From the NCBI GenBank assembly GCA_020048405.1, contig JAIFMP010000041.1, forward strand, positions 1-41,535: DNA of 41,535 nucleotides. The letters run 5' to 3'. The first letter of the stretch is position 1. Every line of letters starts with the position of its first letter. This DNA comes from Hydrogenophaga sp. (lineage in GTDB: Bacteria > Pseudomonadota > Gammaproteobacteria > Burkholderiales > Burkholderiaceae_C). Positions 7,949-17,553 of the stretch are shown here, in pieces. The translations under genes and the position numbers were made by a program. The notes beneath the pieces were generated by a model. The model saw only the letters and a program-made list of their open reading frames with translations, did no database searches and had not been told where the DNA came from.

Positions 7949-10900
7949 GTGTGGCCCCAGCAGACAGATTTGCGAGTAACTGGTCACACTGGCGATATGC
8001 CGATGCCATATCCAAGTCTTGCAGTGCACGCTCCAGCTCAGCCACATCTTGCTGGGGCAGTGCTGCCCAAGCTCCTGGATGGGCGGCAAACACCTTTGGC
8101 GCTCGCAGATCGGACGCAGCCAGCAAAGGGATCAGTTCTTCCAGAACTGCCCGCACATTTGACACCGCTGTGGGGGGGTGTGGGGGAGGGCTGGGGTCTT
8201 TGTTGCCATCAAGCCATGCCAAAACCACCTGGAGTGACTTTTGCGTCAACGCCACACACTGGGCAAGGGCTGCGGCTCCCTCTGACGTGGCGTTCAAGGC
8301 TGGATTGCCGCGACACAGTTTTTCCAGCTCTGCCGATTGCAACGACAGTTGAATGGCACCCAGGGTAGCCGCTGTGCCTTTGGTGGTGTGCATCAGTTCA
8401 GACGCCTGGGCCATATTGGAGGCGACGGCGTCGCGGTATTGTTCAGGCAGGGTCGTCAGCCCCTGGGCAAATTCAGCCAGTGCACGGCGGTACAGCGGCT
8501 TCAGGCCGCCCAGGCGTGCCAGCGCACCTGTTGTGTCGATGTAGGGTGCGTCAGGGGCTGCCGTGTGTGTGGTGGCCTGCACTGTTGATGGTGCTGGGGC
8601 CTTGCTACGTGTGGTGAGGCGCAACAGCACATCCACCAGATGGCCCAGTTCAAAGGGTTTTCCCACGTGTTCATTCATGCCAGCAGCCAGACAGGTTGCA
8701 CGGTCCGAGGCCATGGCATTGGCTGTGATGGCCACTATGGGCAGATCACGAAGCCCCAGTCCCTCGCGGATCTCGCGGGTGGCCTCGTAGCCGTCCATCA
8801 CGGGCATATGCAGGTCCATCAGTACCGCATCGAAGGGCTTTTTGGCTGCAGCCACCGCCTCGACGCCCAGTTTTCCATTGGCCGCCAGCACTACCTCGGC
8901 CCCCTCTTTGAGGAGCAACTGCTCTGCGACCTGTTGGTTGATCAGGTTGTCTTCCACCACCAGAAGGCGCATAGCCTCCAGGCGGCGCAAACTGCTGACT
9001 TGCCGGTCACCCTTGCGAATGCGATGTGCAGTACCTTTACCCAGTGCTGCCTCCTGCAGCATGGAGGCTGTCACAGGCTTGACGAGGTATGCACTGAGCA
9101 TGTCCTGCTCGGCGTGGGTGCGCTGTTCCAGGTTGGAGCGGTCTTTGGCTGTCACCATGACGATGTCAGGCGCCTGGCCTGCGCAGGCTTGACTGATTTC
9201 GCGAATGCGCCTTGCCGTGGTCCAACCGTCCATCCCGGGCATGCTCCAGTCGAGGTACACCACATCGAACGGGAAGCCTTCCGGGCCGATACCCTGTTGG
9301 ATGATCTCCAAGGCCTGCATACCGCTTTGGGCGACGGAGACTGGCCAACCCCAAGCCGAGACCATGCGCTCGTTCAACCTGGCCGCGATGGGGTTGTCGT
9401 CAACCACCAGAACCCTGCGGGGTGAGATGCTGGCGTCAGGCCACCGCGCGCGGACTTGATGCTGCAGATCGACTGGAATGTCTGCAGGTACCGGGAGTTC
9501 CAGTACAAAAGAGAACGTGCTGCCAACCCCCAACTCGCTGTGCAACTGCAGACTGCCGCCCATCATTTCCACCAAACGCTTGCTGATGGCCAGGCCCAGC
9601 CCAGTGCCACCAAATTGACGCGTGGTGGACGCTTCGGCTTGGGTAAAACTCTCAAAAACCAGCGCTTGGTGTTCCGGGGCAATACCAATGCCTGAGTCCT
9701 GAATAAAAAATTCCAGCCTGGTTGAAGCAGCCGATCGCCCGAGTTCGCGGATACCCACCACCAATTGTCCTTTTGGGGTGAACTTCACCGCATTCCCCGC
9801 CAGATTGAGCAACACCTGCTTGAGGCGAAGCGCATCTGCCAAAAGCACCGGGGGAATTCCCTGCGCCACGTCAAACAGCACCTCTGAACGCTTGTCCAAG
9901 CCGGTGCTGTTGGATAAAACCACCGCCAGATCACGCAGCAGGTCGTGTAGAGAGAAGGGGTGCGGGTTCAGGTCCAGTTTGTCGGCTTCGATCTTTGAGA
10001 AATCAAGAATGTCATTGAGCAAGCCCAACAGCGAAGTCGCAGCGCTTTTCGCTTTGTCGGCATAGTCTTGCTGATGGCTATCGAGCTGGGTGCTTCCCAG
10101 CAAGTTGAGCATGCCCAAAATGGCATTCATCGGCGTGCGGATTTCGTGGCTCATGTTGGCCAGGAAACCACTTTTGGCCACATTGGCTGATTCGGCCTGC
10201 AGAGTGCGCTCCTGCAACTGGACGTCCATTTGCTTGCGCTCACTGATATCGGTGATGAATCCATGCCAAACGATGCTGCCATCGGGCAGTTGTTGCGGGT
10301 TGGCTGTGCCCTGTCGCCAGCAGATGCCCTGTTGTGGCAGGTTGACGCGGTACTCGCACTGCCAGTGCGACAGCGTCCTTGCCGACTCATCTATGGATGC
10401 CGAGACCCGTTCAAGGTCGTCAGGATGCAGACGTTCAAACACCAGACGGGCATCCTGTGCTACCTGCTCGGGTGTTACCTCATATATGGCTTCAATGCCC
10501 GGGCTCGCGAAAGGAAAACACGAACTTCCGTCTGGGCGCAACTGGTACTGGTAAACCACGCCTGGCACTTGGCGGGCCAGGTCCGTGAGCCTGATCTGCT
10601 CCGCCTTCAAAGCAGTCAATGCGGCATTGAGCTCGGTGTTTGTCTTGCGCAACTCAAGCTGCATCACCACTTGCTGCGACATCACCTGGAGGAGCGCTTT
10701 GTCTGCGTCACTCATGGAGCGTGGCCTGCGGTCAATCACGCAAAGGGTGCCCAGGGCATGTCCCTCGGGCGTGATCAGGGGTGCTCCGGCGTAGAAACGA
10801 ATATCCGGTGCTTGCGTGACCAGCGGATTGTTCGCAAACCGGCCATCGAGGGTGGCGTCTTCCACCACCATCACCTGTCTGGATTCGATGGCTAAACTGC

Positions 10901-11114
10901 AAAAAGCGATTTCGCGGGGCGTTTCCTGCGCATCCAGTCCTACGCGCGCCTTGAACCACTGCCTATGGTCGTCCACCAGCGAGACCAGAGCGATGGGCAC
11001 GCCAAAGTGCTGGGCTGCCAGTTGGGTGATGTCGTCAAAAGCCTGCTCAGGGGCGGTGTCCAGCACTTGGTAACTTTCCAAGGCGTTGAGTCGTGCAGCT
11101 TCCGTCAAACGCAT
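7938..11114 (-). CDS. hybrid histidine kinase GAF-PAS-HK-REC-REC-HPt
   Basis: A 1058-residue cytoplasmic hybrid kinase without membrane segments. Order: N-terminal GAF (about 15-150, LDTAPEQAFDDIT type), PAS (about 180-295), dimerisation/phospho-acceptor helix with SHEIRTP (His about 323), HATPase (N box [23 protein letters not shown]; about 430-545), receiver 1 (Asp about 622 in YLDWSMPGMDG), receiver 2 (Asp about 767 in LMDLHMPVMDG) and a C-terminal HPt (His about 909 in LMHTTKGTAATLG). It therefore carries a complete phosphorelay. ATG 11114 is chosen because MRLTEAARLNALESY is the usual beginning of this GAF type; a GTG at 11144 is possible. It lies seven bases after bphP and overlaps the HDOD-REC-GGDEF gene, its likely output. 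The GAF ligand is unknown. Confidence 0.9.
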   Translation of the reverse strand: MRLTEAARLNALESYQVLDTAPEQAFDDITQLAAQHFGVPIALVSLVDDHRQWFKARVGLDAQETPREIAFCSLAIESRQVMVVEDATLDGRFANNPLVTQAPDIRFYAGAPLITPEGHALGTLCVIDRRPRSMSDADKALLQVMSQQVVMQLELRKTNTELNAALTALKAEQIRLTDLARQVPGVVYQYQLRPDGSSCFPFASPGIEAIYEVTPEQVAQDARLVFERLHPDDLERVSASIDESARTLSHWQCEYRVNLPQQGICWRQGTANPQQLPDGSIVWHGFITDISERKQMDVQLQERTLQAESANVAKSGFLANMSHEIRTPMNAILGMLNLLGSTQLDSHQQDYADKAKSAATSLLGLLNDILDFSKIEADKLDLNPHPFSLHDLLRDLAVVLSNSTGLDKRSEVLFDVAQGIPPVLLADALRLKQVLLNLAGNAVKFTPKGQLVVGIRELGRSAASTRLEFFIQDSGIGIAPEHQALVFESFTQAEASTTRQFGGTGLGLAISKRLVEMMGGSLQLHSELGVGSTFSFVLELPVPADIPVDLQHQVRARWPDASISPRRVLVVDDNPIAARLNERMVSAWGWPVSVAQSGMQALEIIQQGIGPEGFPFDVVYLDWSMPGMDGWTTARRIREISQACAGQAPDIVMVTAKDRSNLEQRTHAEQDMLSAYLVKPVTASMLQEAALGKGTAHRIRKGDRQVSSLRRLEAMRLLVVEDNLINQQVAEQLLLKEGAEVVLAANGKLGVEAVAAAKKPFDAVLMDLHMPVMDGYEATREIREGLGLRDLPIVAITANAMASDRATCLAAGMNEHVGKPFELGHLVDVLLRLTTRSKAPAPSTVQATTHTAAPDAPYIDTTGALARLGGLKPLYRRALAEFAQGLTTLPEQYRDAVASNMAQASELMHTTKGTAATLGAIQLSLQSAELEKLCRGNPALNATSEGAAALAQCVALTQKSLQVVLAWLDGNKDPSPPPHPPTAVSNVRAVLEELIPLLAASDLRAPKVFAAHPGAWAALPQQDVAELERALQDLDMASAYRQCDQLLANLSAGATHAG

Positions 11115-11121
11115 GTTCGGT

Positions 11122-14100
11122 CTAAGCCAGTTGTTCCAAAGCACTCAGCGGCAAGGCCTTGCTGAACAAAAAGCCCTGAAAGAAGTCGCAACCCGCCCGG
11201 TGCAAAAAGTCAAACTGCGCCAAGTCTTCCACGCCCTCGGCCACGATGCGCAGGTCCATTGTTTGTCCCAAGGCCAGAACGGTCTGGCAAATGGCACGAT
11301 CCCCGGTATCAGACTCGAGGTCGCGCACAAATGAGCGGTCGATTTTGAGCACACTGATGGGCAGGCGGCGAAGGTAGGACAGTGACGAATAACCGGTGCC
11401 GAAATCGTCGATGGAGAATAGGATGCCCAATGTCCGCAATCGTTCCATCTTCGTGGTGGTAGCCGCCAAATCACTCTGAAGCAGTCCCTCTGTCAGCTCC
11501 AGCTTGAGGCGCGACGGGTTGCAGCCACTGGCGTGAATCATCGCTTGTACCGTTTCCACGAAATCGTCTTTCCGGATTTGGCGCTCGCTCACATTGACCG
11601 CCAAAGTCCAGTTCTGACGCACTGGATGCAAGGCCCAAAGGGCTAACACCTTGCATGCGCAATCCAGGACCCAAGTGCCAATCTGGATGATCAGATCACT
11701 CTGTTCTGCCATTGGAATGAACTCACCAGGAGACACCCAGCCCCGTCGCGGATGGTTCCAGCGCAACAGTGCTTCTGCGCCCGCTATCTGACGCGTCCGG
11801 TCGTAAATGGGCTGAAAGTGCAACTCCAACGTCTGTTGGGCCAAGGCCCCCTTCAGATCCGCCTCCAGAGCATTGCGCTCCACCAAATCCGCTTGGGTCT
11901 TTGGGTCATAAAAACGCCAGGTATTGCGTCCGGCTTCCTTGGCCTGGTACATCGCAAAGTCAGCTTGTTTCAGCAGGTCTTCTACAGACGGCTGTGGAAC
12001 ATCGCCCTTGAACAGGGTGATCCCCAAACTGGCACTGCTGTTGAATCGTTGCAGCGGAAATTCAAAGTCGTCACACAGGCTTGCCAGAATTTTGTTGGAC
12101 ACCCTCTGAGCCGCACCTGCAGCACCGCCTTGCTCGATTTCCAGGCCTTCAAGCAGGACCATGAATTCGTCCCCGCCTAAGCGTGCCACCGTGTCTTCCA
12201 GGCGCACTTGCGCTCGCAGGCGACTCGCCACCTGCCTCAGCAGATCATCTCCCGCAGGATGACCAGCGGTGTCGTTGATGGTCTTGAAATGATCCAGGTC
12301 CACCAGGATGACTGCGCCTTGTCGCCCGTAGCGGCGGCAGTTTCCAAGCGCTACGCTGAGGCGGTCCATCGCCATGCGGCGGTTGGGTAAATTGGTCAGG
12401 GTGTCGTAGTAAACCAACTTTTGGATTTCGGTCTGACTGCGCTTGCGCTCTTCAATATTGCGCAACACAGTGACCCAGTGACCTGTCTCACCCGATTGAG
12501 CGGGAATAGGGCTCAGGTTGACCTCGGTCCAGAAGGACTCCCCGTTTTTCTTATGGATTTGCAACTCTAGGGTGCTTGCTTCGAAGCGGCTCAGAGCGTG
12601 TTTCAGGAATTTCAAAGAGACTGGGTCGGTTTCGTCGCCGACCAAAAAGCGCGGGGAACGACCTACCACCTCAGCGCGATCAAAACCAGTCTGGGTGGTG
12701 AAGGCCTTGTTGACATAAATAATGCGTAGGCTGCCTTGTTCCTGAGGGTTGATGCCACTCACGATCACCATGTCGTTGAGGTGCTCCATGGATACACCCA
12801 GCAGGCGCAACTCGGCTTCTAACGCAAAGTTCTTGTGTTTGAGGTATGCAGTGGCTAGAGATTTGGCGACTTCGACGCATTGGGTGCGATCAAAATCAGA
12901 CCAAGGCTCACTTTGGTCCTGCACCTGCTGGGTCCATTTTTCAAATGACTGGCGTGGCCCCAGCACAACCATGCCCGAGGGGAGTGTTTCGGTGTCGGTA
13001 CTGGGGGCTCCGGCCCAATGAACCAGATGGGCAACAGCTTGGCGCAGCAAGAAAAGGCGGCAGTTGTCATGCCCTGGGAGCGCGACACAGGCCATCCCAG
13101 CCCACGGCGACCAGGCTTGCGCCTGCCCCGCCCCCATGAAAACATCGCTGAAATCCGCCTCTGCCGAGAGCTTGCCCCGTGCCCGGCGCTCAAGGTGCGC
13201 TTTCAGTCCATCTGGCACCTGCGGTGCAAAGCGCCATTGCCCGTCAATCATCAAGCCATAGGCCTGAAAGTTGAGGGTCTGTGCCAACTGGTTCAATGCC
13301 GTCGGCACAGCGATTTCAAAATCACGGCTGTTTTGGATGGCGGCGGCAAGCGCCCCCAATGTTTGCTGGACGGCACTCTTCTTGAGCATCATTTGCTCTT
13401 GCAACAACGCGTCTATGCGCACCATCGCCAGCTCCGCCACGAGTGCGCAAAGCATTTTGGTGACACGCCGCAGTTCAGCAGGCGGCGCTTTCGGGGCCGG
13501 GTGGTGGCATGAAACCATACCCCACAGTTCGCCATCCTTCATCAATGAAATGGTCATGCTGGCACGCACGCCCATGTTGCGCAGGTATCCCAAGTGCATG
13601 GGGGACGGGGAGCGAAGCACGGTATGGGTTTGATCCAGCATGACGTCTGGAGCCGCAGACTTCAGGGCCACTGGTTCGGCGTCCACATCGGCAATGATCC
13701 GCAACCGGTTGGCCCGGTAAAGTGCACGGGCTTGCGGGGGAATGTCGCTGGCTGGAAAACGCAGTCCCAAAAAGCGGGTCGGTACGCCTTCGTCGACCGA
13801 CTCGCCAATCACTTCGCCGCTCCAGTCGGGCAAGAATCTGTAGATGATGACGCGCTGGTACTGCGCCAGTTTGCGGATTTCTGAGGCGCATGCGTTTAAA
13901 AACTCAGGCAGTTTTTTTTGCAAATGCAAAGCGCCAACACCACGAACTGCGTGTTCGAGCTGTATGTGGGTATCGACCTGCGTGACGCCTCGGGGAAACG
14001 GCATGGTCTCAAGCACCACCCAATGGCCCGTTCGGTGTGCCACAACTTCAAAGTTCCCGCTGGAAGCACTTTTGCTGCGAAACCGAAGTGGGCCGCTGAC

Positions 14101-14370
14101 AAGGTCGCCTTCTGGTACCGATGCCAGAAAACGTAAAACTGCTTCAGGCGGGTCGAGCAGCAGGTCACTGAGCGGCTTTCCCAGCAGGGAGGACTCGGCG
14201 GTGGCAACAAATTGCCGCGCGTTGGCCGATTCAAAACCGATGACGCCGGTCTCGGCATCGCATGCCAGCACAAAACCATGGGGCTGAATCAACGCTGTCT
14301 GGTGCAAGGCCTCTTTGGCGCAGTTTTCCAGCGCCAGAGCTGTACTCGTGAATGGGGTTTTGGCGTTCAA
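11122..14370 (-). CDS. bphP: bacteriophytochrome with GGDEF and EAL output
   Basis: A 1082-residue red/far-red photoreceptor. PAS-2 (about 15-120) carries the biliverdin-attachment cysteine at residue 17 (ENCAKEALHQ, then IQPHG). The GAF domain (about 150-310) has PASDIP (Asp 209), His 259 in MHLGYLRNMG and His 290 at the end of SCHH. The PHY domain (about 335-515) has the tongue motif PRQSF (472-476). A PAS domain (about 525-645) follows. GGDEF (about 655-815) has an intact motif at 732-736 and the I-site RLED (723-726). EAL (about 835-1080) has EAL 866-868, DDFGTGYSS and VAEGVED. Both c-di-GMP synthesis and hydrolysis motifs look complete. The only sensible start is TTG 14370, overlapping the heme oxygenase stop as TTGA, so translation is probably coupled to the gene that makes its chromophore. 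Confidence 0.93.
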   Translation of the reverse strand: MNAKTPFTSTALALENCAKEALHQTALIQPHGFVLACDAETGVIGFESANARQFVATAESSLLGKPLSDLLLDPPEAVLRFLASVPEGDLVSGPLRFRSKSASSGNFEVVAHRTGHWVVLETMPFPRGVTQVDTHIQLEHAVRGVGALHLQKKLPEFLNACASEIRKLAQYQRVIIYRFLPDWSGEVIGESVDEGVPTRFLGLRFPASDIPPQARALYRANRLRIIADVDAEPVALKSAAPDVMLDQTHTVLRSPSPMHLGYLRNMGVRASMTISLMKDGELWGMVSCHHPAPKAPPAELRRVTKMLCALVAELAMVRIDALLQEQMMLKKSAVQQTLGALAAAIQNSRDFEIAVPTALNQLAQTLNFQAYGLMIDGQWRFAPQVPDGLKAHLERRARGKLSAEADFSDVFMGAGQAQAWSPWAGMACVALPGHDNCRLFLLRQAVAHLVHWAGAPSTDTETLPSGMVVLGPRQSFEKWTQQVQDQSEPWSDFDRTQCVEVAKSLATAYLKHKNFALEAELRLLGVSMEHLNDMVIVSGINPQEQGSLRIIYVNKAFTTQTGFDRAEVVGRSPRFLVGDETDPVSLKFLKHALSRFEASTLELQIHKKNGESFWTEVNLSPIPAQSGETGHWVTVLRNIEERKRSQTEIQKLVYYDTLTNLPNRRMAMDRLSVALGNCRRYGRQGAVILVDLDHFKTINDTAGHPAGDDLLRQVASRLRAQVRLEDTVARLGGDEFMVLLEGLEIEQGGAAGAAQRVSNKILASLCDDFEFPLQRFNSSASLGITLFKGDVPQPSVEDLLKQADFAMYQAKEAGRNTWRFYDPKTQADLVERNALEADLKGALAQQTLELHFQPIYDRTRQIAGAEALLRWNHPRRGWVSPGEFIPMAEQSDLIIQIGTWVLDCACKVLALWALHPVRQNWTLAVNVSERQIRKDDFVETVQAMIHASGCNPSRLKLELTEGLLQSDLAATTTKMERLRTLGILFSIDDFGTGYSSLSYLRRLPISVLKIDRSFVRDLESDTGDRAICQTVLALGQTMDLRIVAEGVEDLAQFDFLHRAGCDFFQGFLFSKALPLSALEQLA

Positions 14371-14978
14371 GGTGTGGCCCGGTCACAGGTGTGCGGTTCA
14401 GTGAAGGCTGTCAACAAATGCGAAAACGCAGCACGTGCGGCAGCGCATGCACGGTCTTTGGCCGCGCGATCATTGAGCAGTGGGCCCAGTTGGTGGCACC
14501 ACTGTGGCCAGGTGAGGGATTCGTTGGTGTCTGGTGAGAAGAAGGACGAACCATGGGCGGTGTTCAGGCCCAGGGTTGATTCAAGGTGGCGAGCGATGAC
14601 TTGTCCGCCCAAAGAAGAGCCGCGGACCACGTAGCACAGTCCCAAGAGTGCTGCCTCACTGTCAAGCACGTCCGGCTTGAAGGTGGCATCCAGGTTTGTC
14701 GTGGTGTTCGCCAAACCATTCAGACCTAGGGCGTGCAGGTCCTGCTCCGCTTTGGCAGCTCGCCTGGCTGGAAGCAATTGGCGAAGGCTTTGGGACCAGG
14801 GGGATGTCCAAATGGCGGTTTCCAGCGGTATCCACGCACGGTGCCACACGGAAAGAATGTGTGCGTATCGTGCGCGGGTCAGTTGGGGCGAGAGCAGGTC
14901 CTGATCGATGGTTGTGTGCTCGAGTTCGATATGCAGATCACGGGTCTGTGCTCGCAACTGGCTGATAGATGGATTCAT
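14367..14978 (-). CDS. bphO: biliverdin-producing heme oxygenase BphO
   Basis: A 203-residue bacterial heme oxygenase, which opens heme to biliverdin, the chromophore of the adjacent phytochrome. The proximal histidine is in the N-terminal stretch LRAQTRDLHIELE, and the distal-helix glycine motif is in GSSLGGQVIARHL. Length fits the family (about 190-210). ATG 14978 is preferred; a TTG at 15002 would add eight residues. It is the first gene of the minus-strand operon bphO-bphP-kinase-HDOD/GGDEF and overlaps bphP by four bases. A divergent PAS kinase starts 125 bases away. Confidence 0.9.
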   Translation of the reverse strand: MNPSISQLRAQTRDLHIELEHTTIDQDLLSPQLTRARYAHILSVWHRAWIPLETAIWTSPWSQSLRQLLPARRAAKAEQDLHALGLNGLANTTTNLDATFKPDVLDSEAALLGLCYVVRGSSLGGQVIARHLESTLGLNTAHGSSFFSPDTNESLTWPQWCHQLGPLLNDRAAKDRACAAARAAFSHLLTAFTEPHTCDRATP

Positions 14979-15052
14979 AAAAGAAACAGCGGTTTGCGAC
15001 AAAACGAGCGCGCAGCTTATTCAGGCGGAGACAGCTTGTCTGTCGGGAATCC

Positions 15053-15058
15053 TTGACA
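15053..15058 (+). promoter_or_regulatory. possible -35 element in the bphO/kinase divergent gap
   Basis: TTGACA, a perfect sigma-70 -35 hexamer, lies 45 bases before the kinase start at 15104. At 17 bases spacing the -10 (TAACTC) is poor, so this promoter is only a candidate. Upstream, AGACA-GCT-TGTCT is a short perfect inverted repeat that could bind a regulator. No clear promoter for bphO was found on the other strand. Confidence 0.3.
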
Positions 15059-15103
15059 TGCGCGAAATTTTTAGGTAACTCAAGCAGGGTGATAATTTCG
15101 GCC

Positions 15104-16918
15104 ATGTCCCTCGCATCTACTACAGAGTCCGCCTTGTTTTCGGCATTGCGTCTGCTGCCAGCTCCCATCATGTTGCTTCGCAACGAGACGGGTGTGATTG
15201 AGGTGGCAAGCGAAGCTGCACGGCAGTTGCTGGAGATCGGCGATGCACCTCTCATAGGTAAAACAACGGTTGAACTCGGTTTGTGGGCAGACCCACTCCA
15301 GCGATCCGATTTCATGCATGAGATGGTGCAAACAGGACGCTTGACCAAAAAATTGATCTCTGCACGCTCGGCCAAAGGCAGGGCATTGAGTTTGGAAATT
15401 TCTGTCGAAACGCTACAGATAGCGGAAGGTCATTTTTTCCTGGCGTTTTTTGATGATGTTTCCCAAGTGGAGAGCTTGCAGGTTCATTTGCGCTCGGTGC
15501 GCGACCAACTTGCCCTGCTTACCCACGGGACCGCTGGGGGGCTGTGGAGCTGTTTGCCGGACTCGGACGATATTTTTTTGTCACTGCGAGGCTGGGAGCT
15601 TTTGGGCTATGACAAAACAAATCCGAGGCCTCTCTCGCTGAAGTGCCATGTGTTGATGGATGAGTTGGGCTGCGAGGCTTTCGCACTTGCTGTAAAAGCA
15701 TTGGAGCCACACAAACCGACGATGGACTTGGAACTGCAGTTGTATGGACCTCAGGGAGCGCCGCGTTGGTATCGCTTGCGTGGCAGCCTCAAGGAGATCA
15801 GGGCCAGATCAGCCTCAAAGGCTCGTATTGAGGGCACGATTGGGGATATTCATGACAGTAAATCACTGGAGCTTGAAAAAATCCGTGCGGCGCAGCGCGC
15901 CCAATTGGCATTGACAACCGCCAAATTGGGATATTGGGAGGTCTTTGACGATGCCACGGCAGTCTGGGATGCCCAAACGTACCGGATGTACGGCTACGAT
16001 CCCGGCACGTCAAGGCTGCCGAAGGATATCTATGAAGAAGCCTTGTCTGAAAGTGAGCTCGATCGCACCCGTCGCTGGATGTCCAAGTGCCTGCGCTACG
16101 GCCTGTCTTTGTCAATTGAGTTTGAGTTGCGTTGGCCTGATGGCCAGGTCCGCGTGCTGATGGCTCAAGGACAACGTGTCGTGAATCCTGTCAATGGCAG
16201 AGCGTCCCTTATTGGTGTCGGTTGGGATGTGACCGAGCAGCGCAAAGCCAAAGAGGCCTTGCTCCGCTATCAGCGGGAGCTTTCGGCCTTGACACGGGAA
16301 CTGATTGAACAGGAGCGCAACACCACACGCAAACTGGCACAAGTGTTGCACGACCAGTTGGGCCAAACCCTGACAGCGGCACGCTTGGCAATTGACTTTC
16401 AACAACAGGTCCAGCCCACCGAAGCAGGTGGACGTATGCAAAGGCTGATGAGCCAGGCCATTGATCAGGTTCGCGGGCTGTTGATTGATTTGCGGCCTAC
16501 GCTCTTGGAGGAGCGAGGGCTTAGTGCCGCGCTGGACAATGAAGTGATGCGTGCCTTTCCCCCAAATATGGACTGCGACGTTGTTCTGCAGTGTGAGATC
16601 CCGGATACGCAAGCGCGCTGGCCTACAGAGGTGGAATTTGCTTTTTTCATGATCGCGCGCGAAGCCATTGCAAACGCTGTTGTACATGCCCAAGCTCATC
16701 TGGTGGTGGTGGACCTTTCGGTCCAGGGACGAGGCTTGCACATGGAGGTCTCAGATGACGGGAATGGCTTTTCCACAGTTGCCCTGCAATCGCGGCCTGG
16801 TCATTTGGGCCTGATCGGCATGCGCGAGCGCGCGTTGGCAGTGGATGCCCGCTTGTCCATTTCATCTACTCCGGGTGACGGAACCCGGGTTCAACTGATG
16901 TGGGAGCCAAAAACATGA
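15104..16918 (+). CDS. PAS-containing NarL-type sensor histidine kinase
   Basis: A 604-residue cytoplasmic sensor kinase with no membrane segment. Three PAS-like regions occupy about 1-385. The HisKA_3 dimerisation helix follows with LAQVLHDQLGQTL (phospho-acceptor His about 416), then a HATPase domain with REAIANAVVHA, SDDGNGF and GLIGMRERA. This is the NarX/DegS-like kinase class, which pairs with LuxR-type response regulators. ATG 15104 is favoured over upstream TTG 15053, which would fall within the possible promoter. Its stop overlaps the response regulator start as ATGA (16915-16918), so the two form a cognate pair. It is divergent from bphO, which suggests, but does not prove, a link to the light-sensing operon. 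Confidence 0.88.
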   Translation: MSLASTTESALFSALRLLPAPIMLLRNETGVIEVASEAARQLLEIGDAPLIGKTTVELGLWADPLQRSDFMHEMVQTGRLTKKLISARSAKGRALSLEISVETLQIAEGHFFLAFFDDVSQVESLQVHLRSVRDQLALLTHGTAGGLWSCLPDSDDIFLSLRGWELLGYDKTNPRPLSLKCHVLMDELGCEAFALAVKALEPHKPTMDLELQLYGPQGAPRWYRLRGSLKEIRARSASKARIEGTIGDIHDSKSLELEKIRAAQRAQLALTTAKLGYWEVFDDATAVWDAQTYRMYGYDPGTSRLPKDIYEEALSESELDRTRRWMSKCLRYGLSLSIEFELRWPDGQVRVLMAQGQRVVNPVNGRASLIGVGWDVTEQRKAKEALLRYQRELSALTRELIEQERNTTRKLAQVLHDQLGQTLTAARLAIDFQQQVQPTEAGGRMQRLMSQAIDQVRGLLIDLRPTLLEERGLSAALDNEVMRAFPPNMDCDVVLQCEIPDTQARWPTEVEFAFFMIAREAIANAVVHAQAHLVVVDLSVQGRGLHMEVSDDGNGFSTVALQSRPGHLGLIGMRERALAVDARLSISSTPGDGTRVQLMWEPKT

Positions 16919-17553
16919 GTCGCTTGCTACTGCTCGATGACCATCAAGTGGTTCGGGAAGGGCTGCGTAGTGTGCTGCAAGCTGCTGGACATGACGTTGT
17001 TGCTGATACTGAATGCGTGGAACAGGCGCTCGCGGTCTGTTCGTCTGGCGAGGTCGATGTGGTGGTGCTGGATATCCATTTGCAAGGCGTGACTGGGCTA
17101 CAGGTTTTGCGACAGATGCGCGCCCTGGGTTTGACGGTGCCCACTGTGGTTCTGTCCATGTCGGCGCAACCCCATCACATCATCGAAGCGATGCGACTTG
17201 GCGCACTGGGTTATGTTCTCAAAGGATCGCCGTCCGGTACCCTTTTGCAGGCGGTGACTGCTGTGGCCAATGGAACTCGCTATATGGATAGGTCGATTCC
17301 GCCAGTTGCCGGTTACCCTGGGACCCAGGGCGGTGCCGCCGTCGACCCGGTAGGCGTGTTATCCACCCGCGAATTGCAGATACTCGGGCTGGTGGTCCGT
17401 GGAAACACCAGCGCTGCCATTGGGGTTCAGTTGGGGCTTTCACCCAAAACAGTGGAGACCTATCGAAGCCGTTTGATGCACAAGCTTGAGCTCAACGATC
17501 TCTCAGCTTTGGTGTTGTTTGCTGTGAGGTGGGGCCTGCTCGAGAGCCCATAA
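16915..17553 (+). CDS. NarL/FixJ-family response regulator
   Basis: A 212-residue two-domain response regulator. The receiver (about 1-118) has the acidic pair DD at residues 8-9, phospho-acceptor Asp 53 in VLDIHLQGVTG and the conserved Lys in YVLKGSPSG. A LuxR-type helix-turn-helix follows (about 145-208, with LSTRELQILGLV and SPKTVETYRSRL). It should bind DNA as a dimer once phosphorylated by the kinase encoded immediately upstream, whose stop codon it overlaps by four bases. Targets are unknown; the divergent bphO operon is an obvious candidate. Confidence 0.92.
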   Translation: MSRLLLLDDHQVVREGLRSVLQAAGHDVVADTECVEQALAVCSSGEVDVVVLDIHLQGVTGLQVLRQMRALGLTVPTVVLSMSAQPHHIIEAMRLGALGYVLKGSPSGTLLQAVTAVANGTRYMDRSIPPVAGYPGTQGGAAVDPVGVLSTRELQILGLVVRGNTSAAIGVQLGLSPKTVETYRSRLMHKLELNDLSALVLFAVRWGLLESP

